DNA of 64,000 bases from Ananas comosus (lineage: Eukaryota > Streptophyta > Magnoliopsida > Poales > Bromeliaceae): assembly GCF_001540865.1 (NCBI RefSeq), contig NC_033621.1, positions 20,231,250 through 20,295,249 on the forward strand. Reading direction: 5' to 3'. Each line of letters opens with the position of its first letter. The first letter of the stretch is position 1. Below the pieces are notes generated by a model. The model was given only the letters and a program-made list of their open reading frames with translations, searched no databases and was not told the origin of the DNA. Of the stretch, positions 46,210 through 56,301 are shown one piece after another. A program made the translations under genes and the position numbers.

Positions 46210-49200
46210 TGTAATAACTAGGAATTTTTTTTGATTTTTGATTTAGATAAACCTTTTGTTTGACCGATGTTCTGTGTAGTATTATAATTATAGTGTACTC
46301 GCAAATTTCAGGAGAAAACAAGTCTAAAACGGAGAAGTTACGGCGACCCGAGAGTCTGACTAATGAATAGTAACTTCGGTTTTCCGGAGAGCCGCGGAGT
46401 ATATGACTTCAGACCGTATACGGACTCCGAATATAGCCTTCCAATAGCTCTTTCAAACGCTGACTATCTGACCCAATGGCACTGTGACCGGATTTTGGAT
46501 TGGAGCACGGATTTCGAGAAAAGGGTTTTAGTGTTTTTGCATATAGTTGTTATATGTGGTTTTGGTGGAACGATAGGAGGGATGTTTTGTTCGAAATCCG
46601 GAATCTTTCGGTGGCGAAAACGAGGTGCTTAGATTCGATGCCTCTGTCGTGCTGTATCGCGCTGGTGCTATGATTCCGATGGAAATCTTCGAACCGACGA
46701 GATCTCGGGGAATCGCGAAAGTCCGCGAAGGGGCTGATTTGAATAATCGGATTATCGCGAAAAGGCACTATATTATGCGTCAATGTCAGTATTCGAACTA
46801 GAGGACTATCTGCACTTGTGCGAGTCTGCTCTGGTGAGAGCTGGGATTTAAGGTCGACTCCTTTCGGAGTGGGGTGGGGGTTTCCGCAAGTTTCCATACT
46901 AATATAGGTGGATCATAAGGGTTTGGGACCTAACCCTAACCTAGAACCGCCAGCGCCTGTCATCCCAGCACCTCCCTGCCCGCCGCCGGTGCTCGTCGTT
47001 CGCGGCCGCCGAAACAGCCTTAGTCCAGGTTTGCCTTCTCTCTTGGACCACCTCACCACCGGCTTAAAATTTGGTGCTTGGTGAGCGCTTGTTATCCAAG
47101 CAACCACTTTCCTGGTCGAGACCTTCCTCAGGCCGCCCTCTCCCGCCGCCCCGCACGCCCGAGCTCGCGAGCCTGCCGGAAGAGGCTGCAGCCAGGCCGG
47201 GTCTGGCCCAGACCTCCGAGCCAGGCCCGACTCAGGTTTGGCGGCCTTGGGACCGCACTTCCCTGCGGCCCAAAGCCCCCTGTCGCACCCCGCTGGCGAT
47301 CTCCCTGCAACCCGGCGCGTTGCGTCCCCGCCGGCCCCGCGATGCTGCGCTCGGCCTCGCGGCTGCAGCCAAGGCTCCCGCCGCCGCTCAGGTCCTGTAG
47401 GGCCGACCTTGAGCCGGCGCCACTCCCAAGACGCCGCCATTACCCCCCTGAGGTGGCACCACCTCCTCCTCCGTCTCCGCCACCGGACATCGCCCCGGCC
47501 GACCTCCCCCGATCGCCGCCGTCGCTGCCGCAAGCTCCAACCCGAGAGGAAGTCACGGCCCGTTCTCCGCCGCCGCGCCACGGCTGCTGCCGCCGCCGCA
47601 GACACCTCCTCCCGGACCTCCCTCGACCTGCTGCTCCCATCCCCGCGGCGAGTGCCCGCCGTCCGATCGCCGCGGCCATCCTAGCTCCACAGCTCCGTGA
47701 GTTAGTTACTTTTGGTCCAGCACTCGCTGTTTTGCGTTCACGGTCACTGTCCGTGATTCCGATTGACTCCCTGGCACCTCGGAGGTGAGCACGGTGATCG
47801 TGGCTCGTGCTGAACACGGTGATCGTGGGCTCGTGTTGAAACACGATGCTCACCTCCATTAGTAGACGGTGCCTGGTTAAGTGAGAAAAGGATTTTTTCA
47901 CAGTATGCGCACTGATTCGCTGAGGTTCCGCGTCGCTCGTAGCGCGCGTGGTTCCTGCGGACAGTGCTCCGAAAGGTGAGCACAGCCCAGGCAGCTGAAA
48001 CCTTGCAGCAAGTGGCAATGGTAACCTCCACGATCCCTGGTTTGCTGGTACACCCGTTAAAGCCATGAAATCACATAAAATAATGTGATTTCATGAGCCA
48101 TTAGGGATCCGTTTGCGTTTCGCTTCGTCGTGGCTGCTGTTGGCAGCAGGTAAAGGCTTAAGATAACCTCTGGACTGTCGTCCAAGGCCCAAGCCTTTGC
48201 GAAAATCTATCGGTCATTTCCGACATTTTTCGGCGAAATCCGCCGATAGAACGCGCGTTCGACTCGGAATTCATCCGACGGTGCCTCGTGGTTGACTGTA
48301 GCGTCGCTGAGCTTGTGCTGGTCACCCGTCGTCCGAGGTTCAGAACGACGGGTAGCGATCGGTGGATGTTCCGGTACGTTTTTTTCGGGACTTCCGGCTG
48401 GTTCGGAAGTTGGCGTTTGAAAACCGATTTCAGTGGGGTTATGATTTGGGATTTGTGTGAGAATGGTCGGTTATTGTGTTCGTGGTTAGACTCTAACTCG
48501 GTGGACCCTTCGTAGGTCCGCGTCGCTTCGTCTACCCCTTAGCGAGACCATTTCAGCTTTATACAGGTGGGTACTTCGATCCGAATCGGTACAGCGTGCA
48601 CTGTGTGGGGCCCTCGGTGATGTCTTCATTTACCGCTATCTTTTACATCGTCTATTCATATTGTTTACTCATTACATATTGAGCCCTTGCACCATACTGC
48701 TTTTATTTACTCTGCCCGTTGTCCTATGCGTAGTATCTGTAGGGGTAGAGTAGATGCATTAGTATATACTAACCATGTGACTGATTGTCGTTTCCTGTTG
48801 CATCGTGACCTATTTGGTCGTTCACACTACTTACTGTACTTTGACTATTCGGTCGATTCACTTTGTACTGATGACCTATACGGTCGTGTCGGCTGGTTGC
48901 CGACGGTTGTCATATGAGCATATCAGCATCGATCGTCACCACTCGTTCGCATTTCACGAACCCACAGCGGTCTGATCCACCGCAGGGGGTGTTCTTTCCG
49001 GAAAAGTGTTGGGTTGCCCACACCGTGAGCTCAGAGGTTACGGCTGGTATATGCAGGTTGAGTGATTGTGGCATTAGCCTGAGGTCCTCCGGACCAACAA
49101 GGCAGTTTAGATTGGTATCCTTGGACTATCCACCAGTTGATGCATACATACAGTAGCAGTAGTTCATTACTTGTACATCAGTTCCTTACTTGTACTTTCT

Positions 49201-50064
49201 GTTCTTATATCAAGTAGCTACTGTAGTTGTTTACCTTTACTGTTTCTTAGGCCTCCTTTCGCTGGTGCGTACCCTCGGCCCATCGTCGCTTGCGACCCAC
49301 TGGAGGGGAGACATGTTAACATGTTCTCAACCCCCCCGCCCCATTACAGTGAACGTCGCAGGTCCGAGGGGACGGCATGAGGAGCGAGTCTACGCAGCGT
49401 TAGAGCTCCGCCGTCTGTATCTTTTTTCCTTTGCTGAATAAATAGTAAACTTTCATTACGGTTCAGTTTCATTCGGTACTTGAATATTCAGTTTTCTGCT
49501 GGGTTTTCGTGATAAAAAGAGATTTATGGCTTTTCAAGTAAATGGTTTTCTACCCTCTCGGTAGCGCTTGTTTTAAAAAAGAAAAAGTGTTTCATATTCG
49601 ATACTGTTTCGATGGTTTTCTACCTCTCGTGGTGGCGTTTTAAAAGATAAAGGTTTCTGTGTGGGAAACAATTTTAAAAAAAGGAGCATTTCAATGGATT
49701 TCTGAGACTTAGCATTTCAAAACTCGTTTCCGATGTGAAACATTTCAAATGATAGTTCGGATTTATGTTTAAAAACTTGGAATACTGTCGCGTTGTAATG
49801 TTGAATGTATGAACGTCTGCATGTGCAGTTGAGATTGTGTGTTCATATGGTTGTGTTGTATTCTGGTTGTACTCTGATTGTTAGCTGTACTTGTGCGACG
49901 CGTGCAAATACAGGGGAGACTCTGTCCGTTGTGAACAGTGGATTTCCCTGTAATTGTGGCGGATCTGACAACCTCTGGGTCAGGTGTTTTTAAAAAAAAA
50001 AAAAAAAAAAAAAAAATTAGTCGTTTCGCTGTCTTCCAAACCGAAAAGGGACCCAGGCGTGACA
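46210..50064 (+). mobile_element. probable solo LTR of a long-LTR Ty3/gypsy (Del/Tekay-like) element
   Basis: Begins TGTAATAAC and ends ACCCAGGCGTGACA, the style of ends seen in plant chromovirus LTRs. Right flank GTGCG (50065-50069); the left flank in copy A is GTGCG, in copy B GTGCAT. Length about 3855 bp. It contains a strongly GC-rich block (46913-47790), T- and A-rich tracts in its last kilobase, and no retroviral domains. Primer-binding site and internal region are absent on both sides, so it is a solo LTR, or one LTR of an element whose other parts are lost. The family assignment is an inference from the ends. Confidence 0.65.
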
Positions 50065-50069
50065 GTGCG

Positions 50070-50585
50070 CGCCTCTCCGGCCATCGCAGGGTGCGGAGCA
50101 GTAGGGAAGGGGTAGCAAGGGTACAACGTCGGCGAGAGATAAGTAAAGCGAGTGCTCGACGGCGGTCGCGACCGTGGTCTGTTTAGAAAACTCATCTACC
50201 AAATACTATTGCCAACAAATAATATATCGAGAACATAGCAAAAGATTCATTTTCAAATAAAATTTTGAAACCTTAATTTCTCAATTTAGAAATAGAAAAC
50301 TAAATTTTAGAAAATTTAGAACATAAAAATATCTTCAAGTTCAAAGTACAAACCAGTACTTAAGTTCTAAATAAATTTTCCTACGGCTTCAACTTGAATT
50401 TATTTCCTCTCTGTCTAATTAAAATCCTTTCATTTGGCTTTAACATCATTAGGTTGTGAAACCCTGCATGTATTTGAAAATGTACAGTAGTTCAAGTCAA
50501 TCTACCATGTGTTTTTAGGAACATTAACTAAATGAGATTTCATAATAAATATAGATATTTCAATGCTTTCTTTCAAGACAAACTT
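50070..50585. other. spacer between solo LTR and copia remains
   Basis: A GC-rich 120 bp (to about 50190) followed by AT-rich DNA. No gene recognised. Confidence 0.35.
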
Positions 50586-50589
50586 TATA

Positions 50590-50925
50590 GGAGCTAACAA
50601 ACATGCTCCTCAATGGCCGTTAGGTAATCCTTGGCTTTATCACATTCTGGAATTGATCCCCTTATGCTTTTTGATACTCTAGACTTTATGAGCATCAAAC
50701 TTAAGCTGTTGGATCGCTCCTACTTTTCCTGCGCGGATTCCTGCTGTGGAGTCATTGGCCCCACTGCCTTAGGCGATTGCTCAACGCACAGAGCCAAATC
50801 TAAATCCATATAACCCAAAGTAAAAGAAATAATTTCTTTTCAATCAGAATAATTGTCCCCAGTAAGCATAGGAATACGAGAAACATCATTAAGAAATGCA
50901 GTAGAGGAAGAAGCTGCAAAAACAA
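50590..50925 (-). pseudogene. Ty1/copia gag fragment
   Basis: Minus-strand translation reads like the N-terminal part of plant copia gag: PMLTGDNYSD, then a stop where Trp is usual, KEIISFTLGYMDLDLALC, SLMLIKS, and SKSIRGSIPECDKAKDYLTA. At least two in-frame stops, and the frame is lost below 50600. It faces the primer site at 52346 in the right order for a minus-strand element. Confidence 0.75.
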
Positions 50926-52345
50926 AGAAAATATTGAACTTTATCGCCTACTATAAGATAATAATCTTTAGATTAGATAAATTCTACCTTCCTGTGGGCA
51001 GAGGTGCTACACGCATAGAATTCATCTACTTTAATAATAAGACTAGCAGAAAACTAATTTCTAAACAACAAGATTTCTGTACCTGTGGGCATAGGAAAAC
51101 TCGCTATCTAGAAATTCAATCCACTATCTTATTCCAGTCAACATTCAGAAAATTAATTTATTTGACTGCAATAAATAGTCAAACTTTAATTCAATATCAC
51201 TAATAGCTTATATATTTTTCATTATCTATAGGATGCTGTGGCTACTCCTGAGCATAATGAAAAATACAAATAACCTTATTTGACATTGAATGACTATTTA
51301 AAAATAAATTAGGAATCCATATGAATTTTCGGGTTAACTTTAAATCAATATCATCTTATAAAAATATCATAAGTGATCAAATATCATGACTATGATACTG
51401 TGGCTACTCTTAGACATAATTAATCTCGCATTAACCTTTATATGATATTGAATGACCGAAAATTTCACATTATTCCAAAACACAACGGAAAGATAAAGGT
51501 CCAAAGTAATTTTCTTTACAATTTTATGTGACTCAAAATTTAAAAAAAAAACTGTATGAAGTCTATATTCTCTACTCTTAAATTTTTATGATCACCTTAT
51601 ATATATTTAGAGTAATAATGCAAAAATATATCGTAAGATATTAAACTAAACATACTACTTTATATCATGAATAAACAAACAAGTAGAACAGAAATTATAT
51701 ATAACAAATACCAAAAGTTATACATAACTTTAATATATTGACTTCTAGATAATCGAGTCACAAAAGAAAATTATAAACCGAAATTATAAATATATATATA
51801 CATATATATATTTATATCTTATCCTTATTCATTAAGAAAAATAAATAAATACCCTTTTTGATTGGACTGCTACCTCAGGCAGCCCCATGCGAGGCTGCAT
51901 TGTACGGTCAACAACAATGGCCCTTTTGATTACTTTGACCGCCACCTAGGCAGCTCCATTACGGACTGCCTAGTGCGGCCCCTTGTGGGCCGCGCCTATT
52001 GCGTCCGGAAGGCGTGGTGGCGCGAGTCTGCCACGCCTCCCGATCTTCTTTTTTTTTTTAATGCTACATGCGGTCCTTGAGAGTCGCCTGACGCAACCGT
52101 GAGAGCAGCGCAATCCGGCCGAAACGCCGAACACCGATTCTTATGGTCAATAAATCTTGCCGCTAATTTTTTATTTTTTTTTAATCGCTTGATGCGGCCC
52201 GTCCGTGACGTCGTTTCTCCGAACGCCGATCTCGATTGAGGCCAGCCGACGTCACCATTAACGCAAACCAATCGGTGAATATATTTATTTATTTTTCTTT
52301 AATGAAAAGGAATCTTAAAGAAACGAAAATCAGGGAAAAGGTTTA
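50926..52345 (-). mobile_element. leader region of the degraded copia element
   Basis: Lies between the primer-binding site (52346) and the gag fragment, as the untranslated leader does. It has two segments with similar wording (GATGCTGTGGCTACTCCTGAGCATAATG at 51231 and GATACTGTGGCTACTCTTAGACATAATT at 51394) and a GC-richer part with repeated GCGGCC pieces (51860-52230). No other gene. Confidence 0.45.
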
Positions 52346-52357
52346 GCTCTGATACCA
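52346..52357 (-). promoter_or_regulatory. primer-binding site for initiator tRNA-Met, minus strand
   Basis: GCTCTGATACCA on the plus strand is the exact complement of TGGTATCAGAGC. Two bases further, TGTTAGAAAC at 52360 is the complement of an LTR end in TCTAACA, typical of copia LTRs. Confidence 0.75.
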
Positions 52358-52359
52358 CA

Positions 52360-52700
52360 TGTTAGAAACTTTATAAGAAACTAGATCGTACCTTCTGCCA
52401 TGATTTCGATTTCTGTACCCGATTTGTAAGCGGCAATCCTTATTCGTGGTTCGTCCTCGTAAATAATCTGCAAGAAGACGGGACGTTTCGAGTCTAATTC
52501 CCTTATCCCCGGAGATGGAGTCGTCACAAACAATTAGATTAGGGGTAGACCGGGACTCCCGTATGTTACATATTTATATATAACTTAATGTAAGGACTTA
52601 AATAGATTGACCGTAAGGACTTAAATCACGTCCGTCCATCAAAGACGTGTCCAGATATATCCTAACCATAAGATCTAAAATATCTTTATAGATCGACTTA
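52360..52700 (-). mobile_element. 5' LTR of the degraded copia element, outer limit unclear
   Basis: Inner end TGTTAGAAAC (plus view). The segment contains ATTGACCGTAAGGACTTAAAT repeats (52580-52630 and again at 52690) and a TATA-like TATTTATATATAA at 52569. The outer end could not be found, so 52700 is approximate. Confidence 0.45.
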
Positions 52701-52766
52701 AATAGATTGACCGTATCTCTATGGATCGCCTTGAATATATCACGTGGGCCACAACCAACATGGTCG

Positions 52767-52890
52767 AGATGAGCGCGGCGGACGAGGTGAGTGTAGCGGC
52801 ATCGGCGGCGGCCGAGGTGAGTGCGGCGGCGTCGGCGGCGGCCGAAGTGAGTGCGGCGGAGGAGGTGGCGGCCAAGGTGAGTGTGGAGGC
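52767..52890 (+). repeat. GC-rich minisatellite, about 30-bp unit
   Basis: Three to four imperfect copies of GAGGTGAGTGCGGCGGCGTCGGCGGCGGCC-like sequence (units cited in part). Open in both strands as Ala/Ser/Val-rich frames because of the repeat. I do not consider it a gene. Confidence 0.6.
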
Positions 52891-53168
52891 GATAAGGAAA
52901 GGTAAACCCTACTTTTTGGGGTTGTGGAGAGGGTGGAGATTGGAGAGAAAGGAGACTATGAGAAAGATGGAAAAAAAAAAAAGGTGGGTTATGTGAGTGG
53001 AGAAGCAGCCCGAAAAGTGGAGTTTTATTTTTAAGAGAAAATTTTGAATTTCATTTTTATCCTATTTTTTGTGGTATAGTTAAGATAGTTATACCCTATT
53101 TTATTGGTATGTTTTTAAACCATCTATACACTATTTAGAAAAATTTTCCTACCAGTATAGTTGCTAAA

Positions 53169-53169
53169 A

Positions 53170-53211
<42 letters not shown>
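53169..53211. repeat. (AAT)n microsatellite
   Basis: About 43 bp of AAT repeats, 44 bp before the first codon of the complex I-like gene. Confidence 0.9.
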
Positions 53212-53254
53212 GTAAGCATCTAAACAGCCGTAACCGGGTCGACCGCAACCCCCC

Positions 53255-53604
53255 TTCACGAAGGCCGTCGCCAACTTCTCCGCCCTCGACTACTTCCGCT
53301 TCTCCACCATCACCGCCGTCTCCGTCACCGGCGGTTACCTCTCAGGTTCCCCCCCTCTCCTCCTCCTCCGCACCCTTCGCATCCGCATTAGGATTAGGGT
53401 TAGGGTTAGGGTTAGGGTTTCTAATTGGGTTTTGGATTGGGGGATGGCGCAGGGATCAAGCCGAGCATCCGAGGGCCGTCCATGGTGAGTGGGGTACTGA
53501 TAGGGATCATGGGCGGGTTCATGTACGCGTACCAGAACTCGGCGGGTCGGCTCACGGGCTTCTTCCCCAACGACGCCGAGGTCGCCCGCTACAGGAAGAA
53601 GTAG
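53255..53604 (+). CDS. complex I ESSS/NDUFB11-like small membrane subunit, start codon missing
   Basis: Exons 53255-53345 and 53453-53604; donor CAG|GTTCCC, acceptor GCGCAG|GG. The protein reads FTKAVANFSALDYFRFSTIT, a short hydrophobic segment, then GIKPSIRGPSMVSGVLIGIM, GGFMYAYQNSAGRLTGFFPN and DAEVARYRKK. I recall plant proteins of about 85-90 residues of this type (Arabidopsis At2g42310 and At3g57785) assigned to mitochondrial NADH dehydrogenase (complex I) as the ESSS/NDUFB11 subunit. That assignment is from memory. The family normally starts with a few residues such as Met-x-Lys-Gly before FTKAV. Here the frame runs upstream into a TAA at 53231 without an ATG and without an acceptor AG next to TTC. 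Either the 5' end was replaced by repeat DNA or the assembly is wrong. The polyadenylation-like AATAAA is at 53685. Possibly a 5'-truncated copy. Confidence 0.65.
53391..53420 (+). repeat. telomere-like (TTAGGG)n tract in the intron
   Basis: Four copies of TTAGGG in the intron of the complex I-like gene. Its complement contains AACCCTAA telo-boxes, which are common near the 5' ends of highly expressed plant genes. Too short to be a telomere remnant with any certainty. Confidence 0.8.
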
Positions 53605-55454
53605 AGCGCCCCGTCGTCGTCGCCGCCGCCGCCGCCAACACCTGTAATTTCCTCAATTTCCTCGCGCTCTTTCGATTCGGCTTGAATAAAATGTGAACTC
53701 AGGCTTCTTTGATCCGTCGCGGGGTGTTTGTTGCTGAATTTTGTAATGGTGCTGATTTGGGGATGTTTGATCAGAGTGAGCTCTGATTTGTTTGTGACCG
53801 GCTTTTGGATTAGCATATCCTCATTTATCTCACAGTTACTTCCTCAAATCTTTCACTTTAAGTTTTGATTTCATATGTAATGCAGTAAAAAATCTTAAGA
53901 TTTATAGTTTATTGTGCTTGAGGAACATAAGGGTTTAAGGTGGATGAGGCAACAGATGCAAGAGATCATATTTTGGTGATCTTTTGCGATTCATGAGTCT
54001 GTAAAATCCTTAAAATAAGTTACAAAACTGTAAAGTTGAAATAACCTACTCTTTTGGATTTGGGTAGGAAATATATATCTTATCTGCATAATGGTGTAGA
54101 AACTCATTGAGTTTGGTTGAAGTTTTCTATCTCCATGATTACGCAATTCTATTTCTACTAATTTCACTCTCTTCGCAGACAAAAAATCAAGCAGAATAAA
54201 TCCTTGTTTTCAGCTTATCCCCAGAGCAGAAACCTCTGACTAGACTTTGTTTAGCATCTACTTTCTTTTGTGGTTCTTGATTTGTTGCTATTGTTTTGCT
54301 CGAGATTAGCTGAGTACAAAAGTATCTGCAGCTTCAAAAAATTGAAAAATTGTGTTCCTTTAAGCTTTGGTAATGAATGATTTGGAAGATCTTTATCAAG
54401 GAAACATTGATGTTTTGGTTCAAAGAAATTAAGATTTTTTATTGGAAATGTATTGTTAGATGGATAAGCCTTGGAATGTTTTCTATCTTAGGTATCTCAA
54501 TTAGCGTATCCATTTCTATTTGACCTCTCTTTCCTCATAGAAAACTAAGGGTCCATCCTTCATACCTTTCCAGTTACATGGGAAATTAACAACTCTTTGA
54601 CAATTGAAAGTATCGAGTTGTAATATTACTAGGAACAACTTTAACATTATAACTAATGCATATGATTCTGCTCTTTGAGCATTAGTTGAACGATTGGATA
54701 GAAGCAAATCACTGTGTGGTTGAAAACTTATTCACTTGAGCACAAGCAACAAAGAGGCATCTTTAGAGATAAAAGCAGTATGGTCATTTGGTCGTATATT
54801 GTTTATGATTATTGTCTGCCATAGAGTACCTTAGCGAAGGCATCTTTAGGCATTGATCAGGGTACGTTTGCTTCGTTTGTTTGGAAACTTACACAAAATA
54901 GAAAAAAAGAAGAAAAGAATTTAAGGGGGAAAGAAAAGTGGTCTTACCTCAGAGCACAAAAGAAAATAAGTGTAAATCCTACATCTCACTCATCCAATGG
55001 GTGGATTTTCTCCACTAATCACCTCCATGCGACAGGTGAAAACACCTCATCCATTAGATGGATGGGGCATAAGTTATACAACTACAAAATGGAGTGTATA
55101 GGTAGCATTATTTATAAAATATTTTGTGGAGGCTAAATGTAAAAAAAAAAAAGAAAAAAAGAAAGTATTTTGGTTGGGTAAATTACATAGAAAGTATCTA
55201 ACCTTTTACCCAAGTTTTAATTTGTATCCCCAACCATCTAATTATTATACCTTTTACCCAAGTTTTAATTGTGTCGCCAACCTTCTAATTATTATAATTA
55301 GATACTTAATCTCTTCAAGTTATCTAGATTAGGCCTGGTCTTGTTGCAAACTCCGTTAAGTGGGGTAAGTTAAATGATTTCATTTTTTTTTTTTAAATTC
55401 GCGAGATCAAACCAAACTATATCACTAAATAAATCATACTGCGTCAATCAAAAT
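53605..55454. other. 3' flank and spacer, no gene seen
   Basis: Probable 3' UTR of the complex I-like gene to about 53700, then AT-rich spacer. 55190-55330 holds a short direct repeat (CCTTTTACCCAAGTTTTAATT twice, at 55202 and 55252). Confidence 0.4.
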
Positions 55455-55617
55455 AAGTCATCCTCCGTCCTCAACGTAAATGGCAAAGAACTTAATAGTT
55501 GGTACCCGAGGTACCAAATTTGAAGTCTTGTTGCATATTTTTAGTTAAGTCCATTTTTAATAAAAAATATGAACGAAGCGGATGACATGCTACCATTCTC
55601 TCCCAAAAAAAAGAAAA
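55455..55617 (+). mobile_element. diverged SINE copy
   Basis: CCTCCGTCCTCAACGTAAATGGC, GTTGGTACCCGAGGTACC, CATATTTTTAGTTAAG and AACGAAGCGGATGACATGCTACC follow the order of the 33551 copy; the tail is A-rich. Box B is mutated. Confidence 0.65.
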
Positions 55618-55662
55618 AAAAGTCTGCACAATTCGAGCGAGTTACATTTTTCAATATTTTTT

Positions 55663-56160
55663 GGATTAATTTCATACAGTTCCCTGTAAACATATCAAAT
55701 TGCAAATATATTCCTACAAAGTTCAACTTTTCATATTTATCCTTACAAAAGTCCAATGATATTCATATTTATCCCTCTGGTTTGTTACCGTTAGAGTATT
55801 TACTATTTATTTTTTAAAAGAAAATAAGTGAAATGACATTTTTGCCATTACAAATATGTCTCTCCAAAAGCTTCAATTGTTAGAATTATGCAGAAATGTT
55901 CTCCCAAAAATTTTCAACAGTCATTTTCTTTCTTTCTATGATCACAAATAATATAAGAGCGGTAGAAAGGTCAATTTACCTCATTTACTAATTAGGGTTA
56001 AGTATTTTACTTATAGTTAACTATATTTTTCTAGTGGATCCTAACAGCATGGGTATACGTGAAAACGTTAGGATATTTGTAGGAATAAATATGAAAAGCT
56101 AAACTTTGTAGGAATATATCTGTTATTCGATATATTTACAGGGAGCTGTATGTAATTTAT
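55663..56160. mobile_element. MULE-type MITE, enlarged copy
   Basis: Left GGATTAATTTCATACAG is mirrored by CTGTATGTAATTTATC at the right end. Inner arms (GCAAATATATTCCTACAAAG against CTTTGTAGGAATATATC) are clear. It has extra sequence in the centre. It lies about 140 bp upstream of the next gene's start codon. Confidence 0.75.
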
Positions 56161-56301
56161 CGTTTTTTTTTACCAGTTACTACTTGATTCGGGCTGGCAG
56201 GAGCTCCACCAATCCAAATCCGTTTGCATCCCTACTTGTCCCCCAACTCGAGTCCCCCTTCCTCTGCGGCCCCCAGACCCAACCTAACCCATCGCCTTTC
56301 C

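Larger units (their letters stand above)
40189..46601 (+). repeat. 6.4-kb duplicated segment, copy B
   Basis: Starts AATAGTAAATAAAAGTTAG directly after the N, matching 33784 onward, and follows copy A to its very end. Beyond 46601 the sequence continues into the rest of the long LTR. Confidence 0.92.

Noticed and set aside
46913..47788. Several 140-236 codon frames on both strands
   Set aside because: All arise from the GC-rich block in the solo LTR, where stops are rare on every strand; compositions are Arg/Pro/Ala-rich with no motif.
53391..53420. Interstitial telomere marking a chromosome fusion
   Set aside because: Only four units inside a gene intron; a telo-box-type regulatory tract or slippage is more likely.
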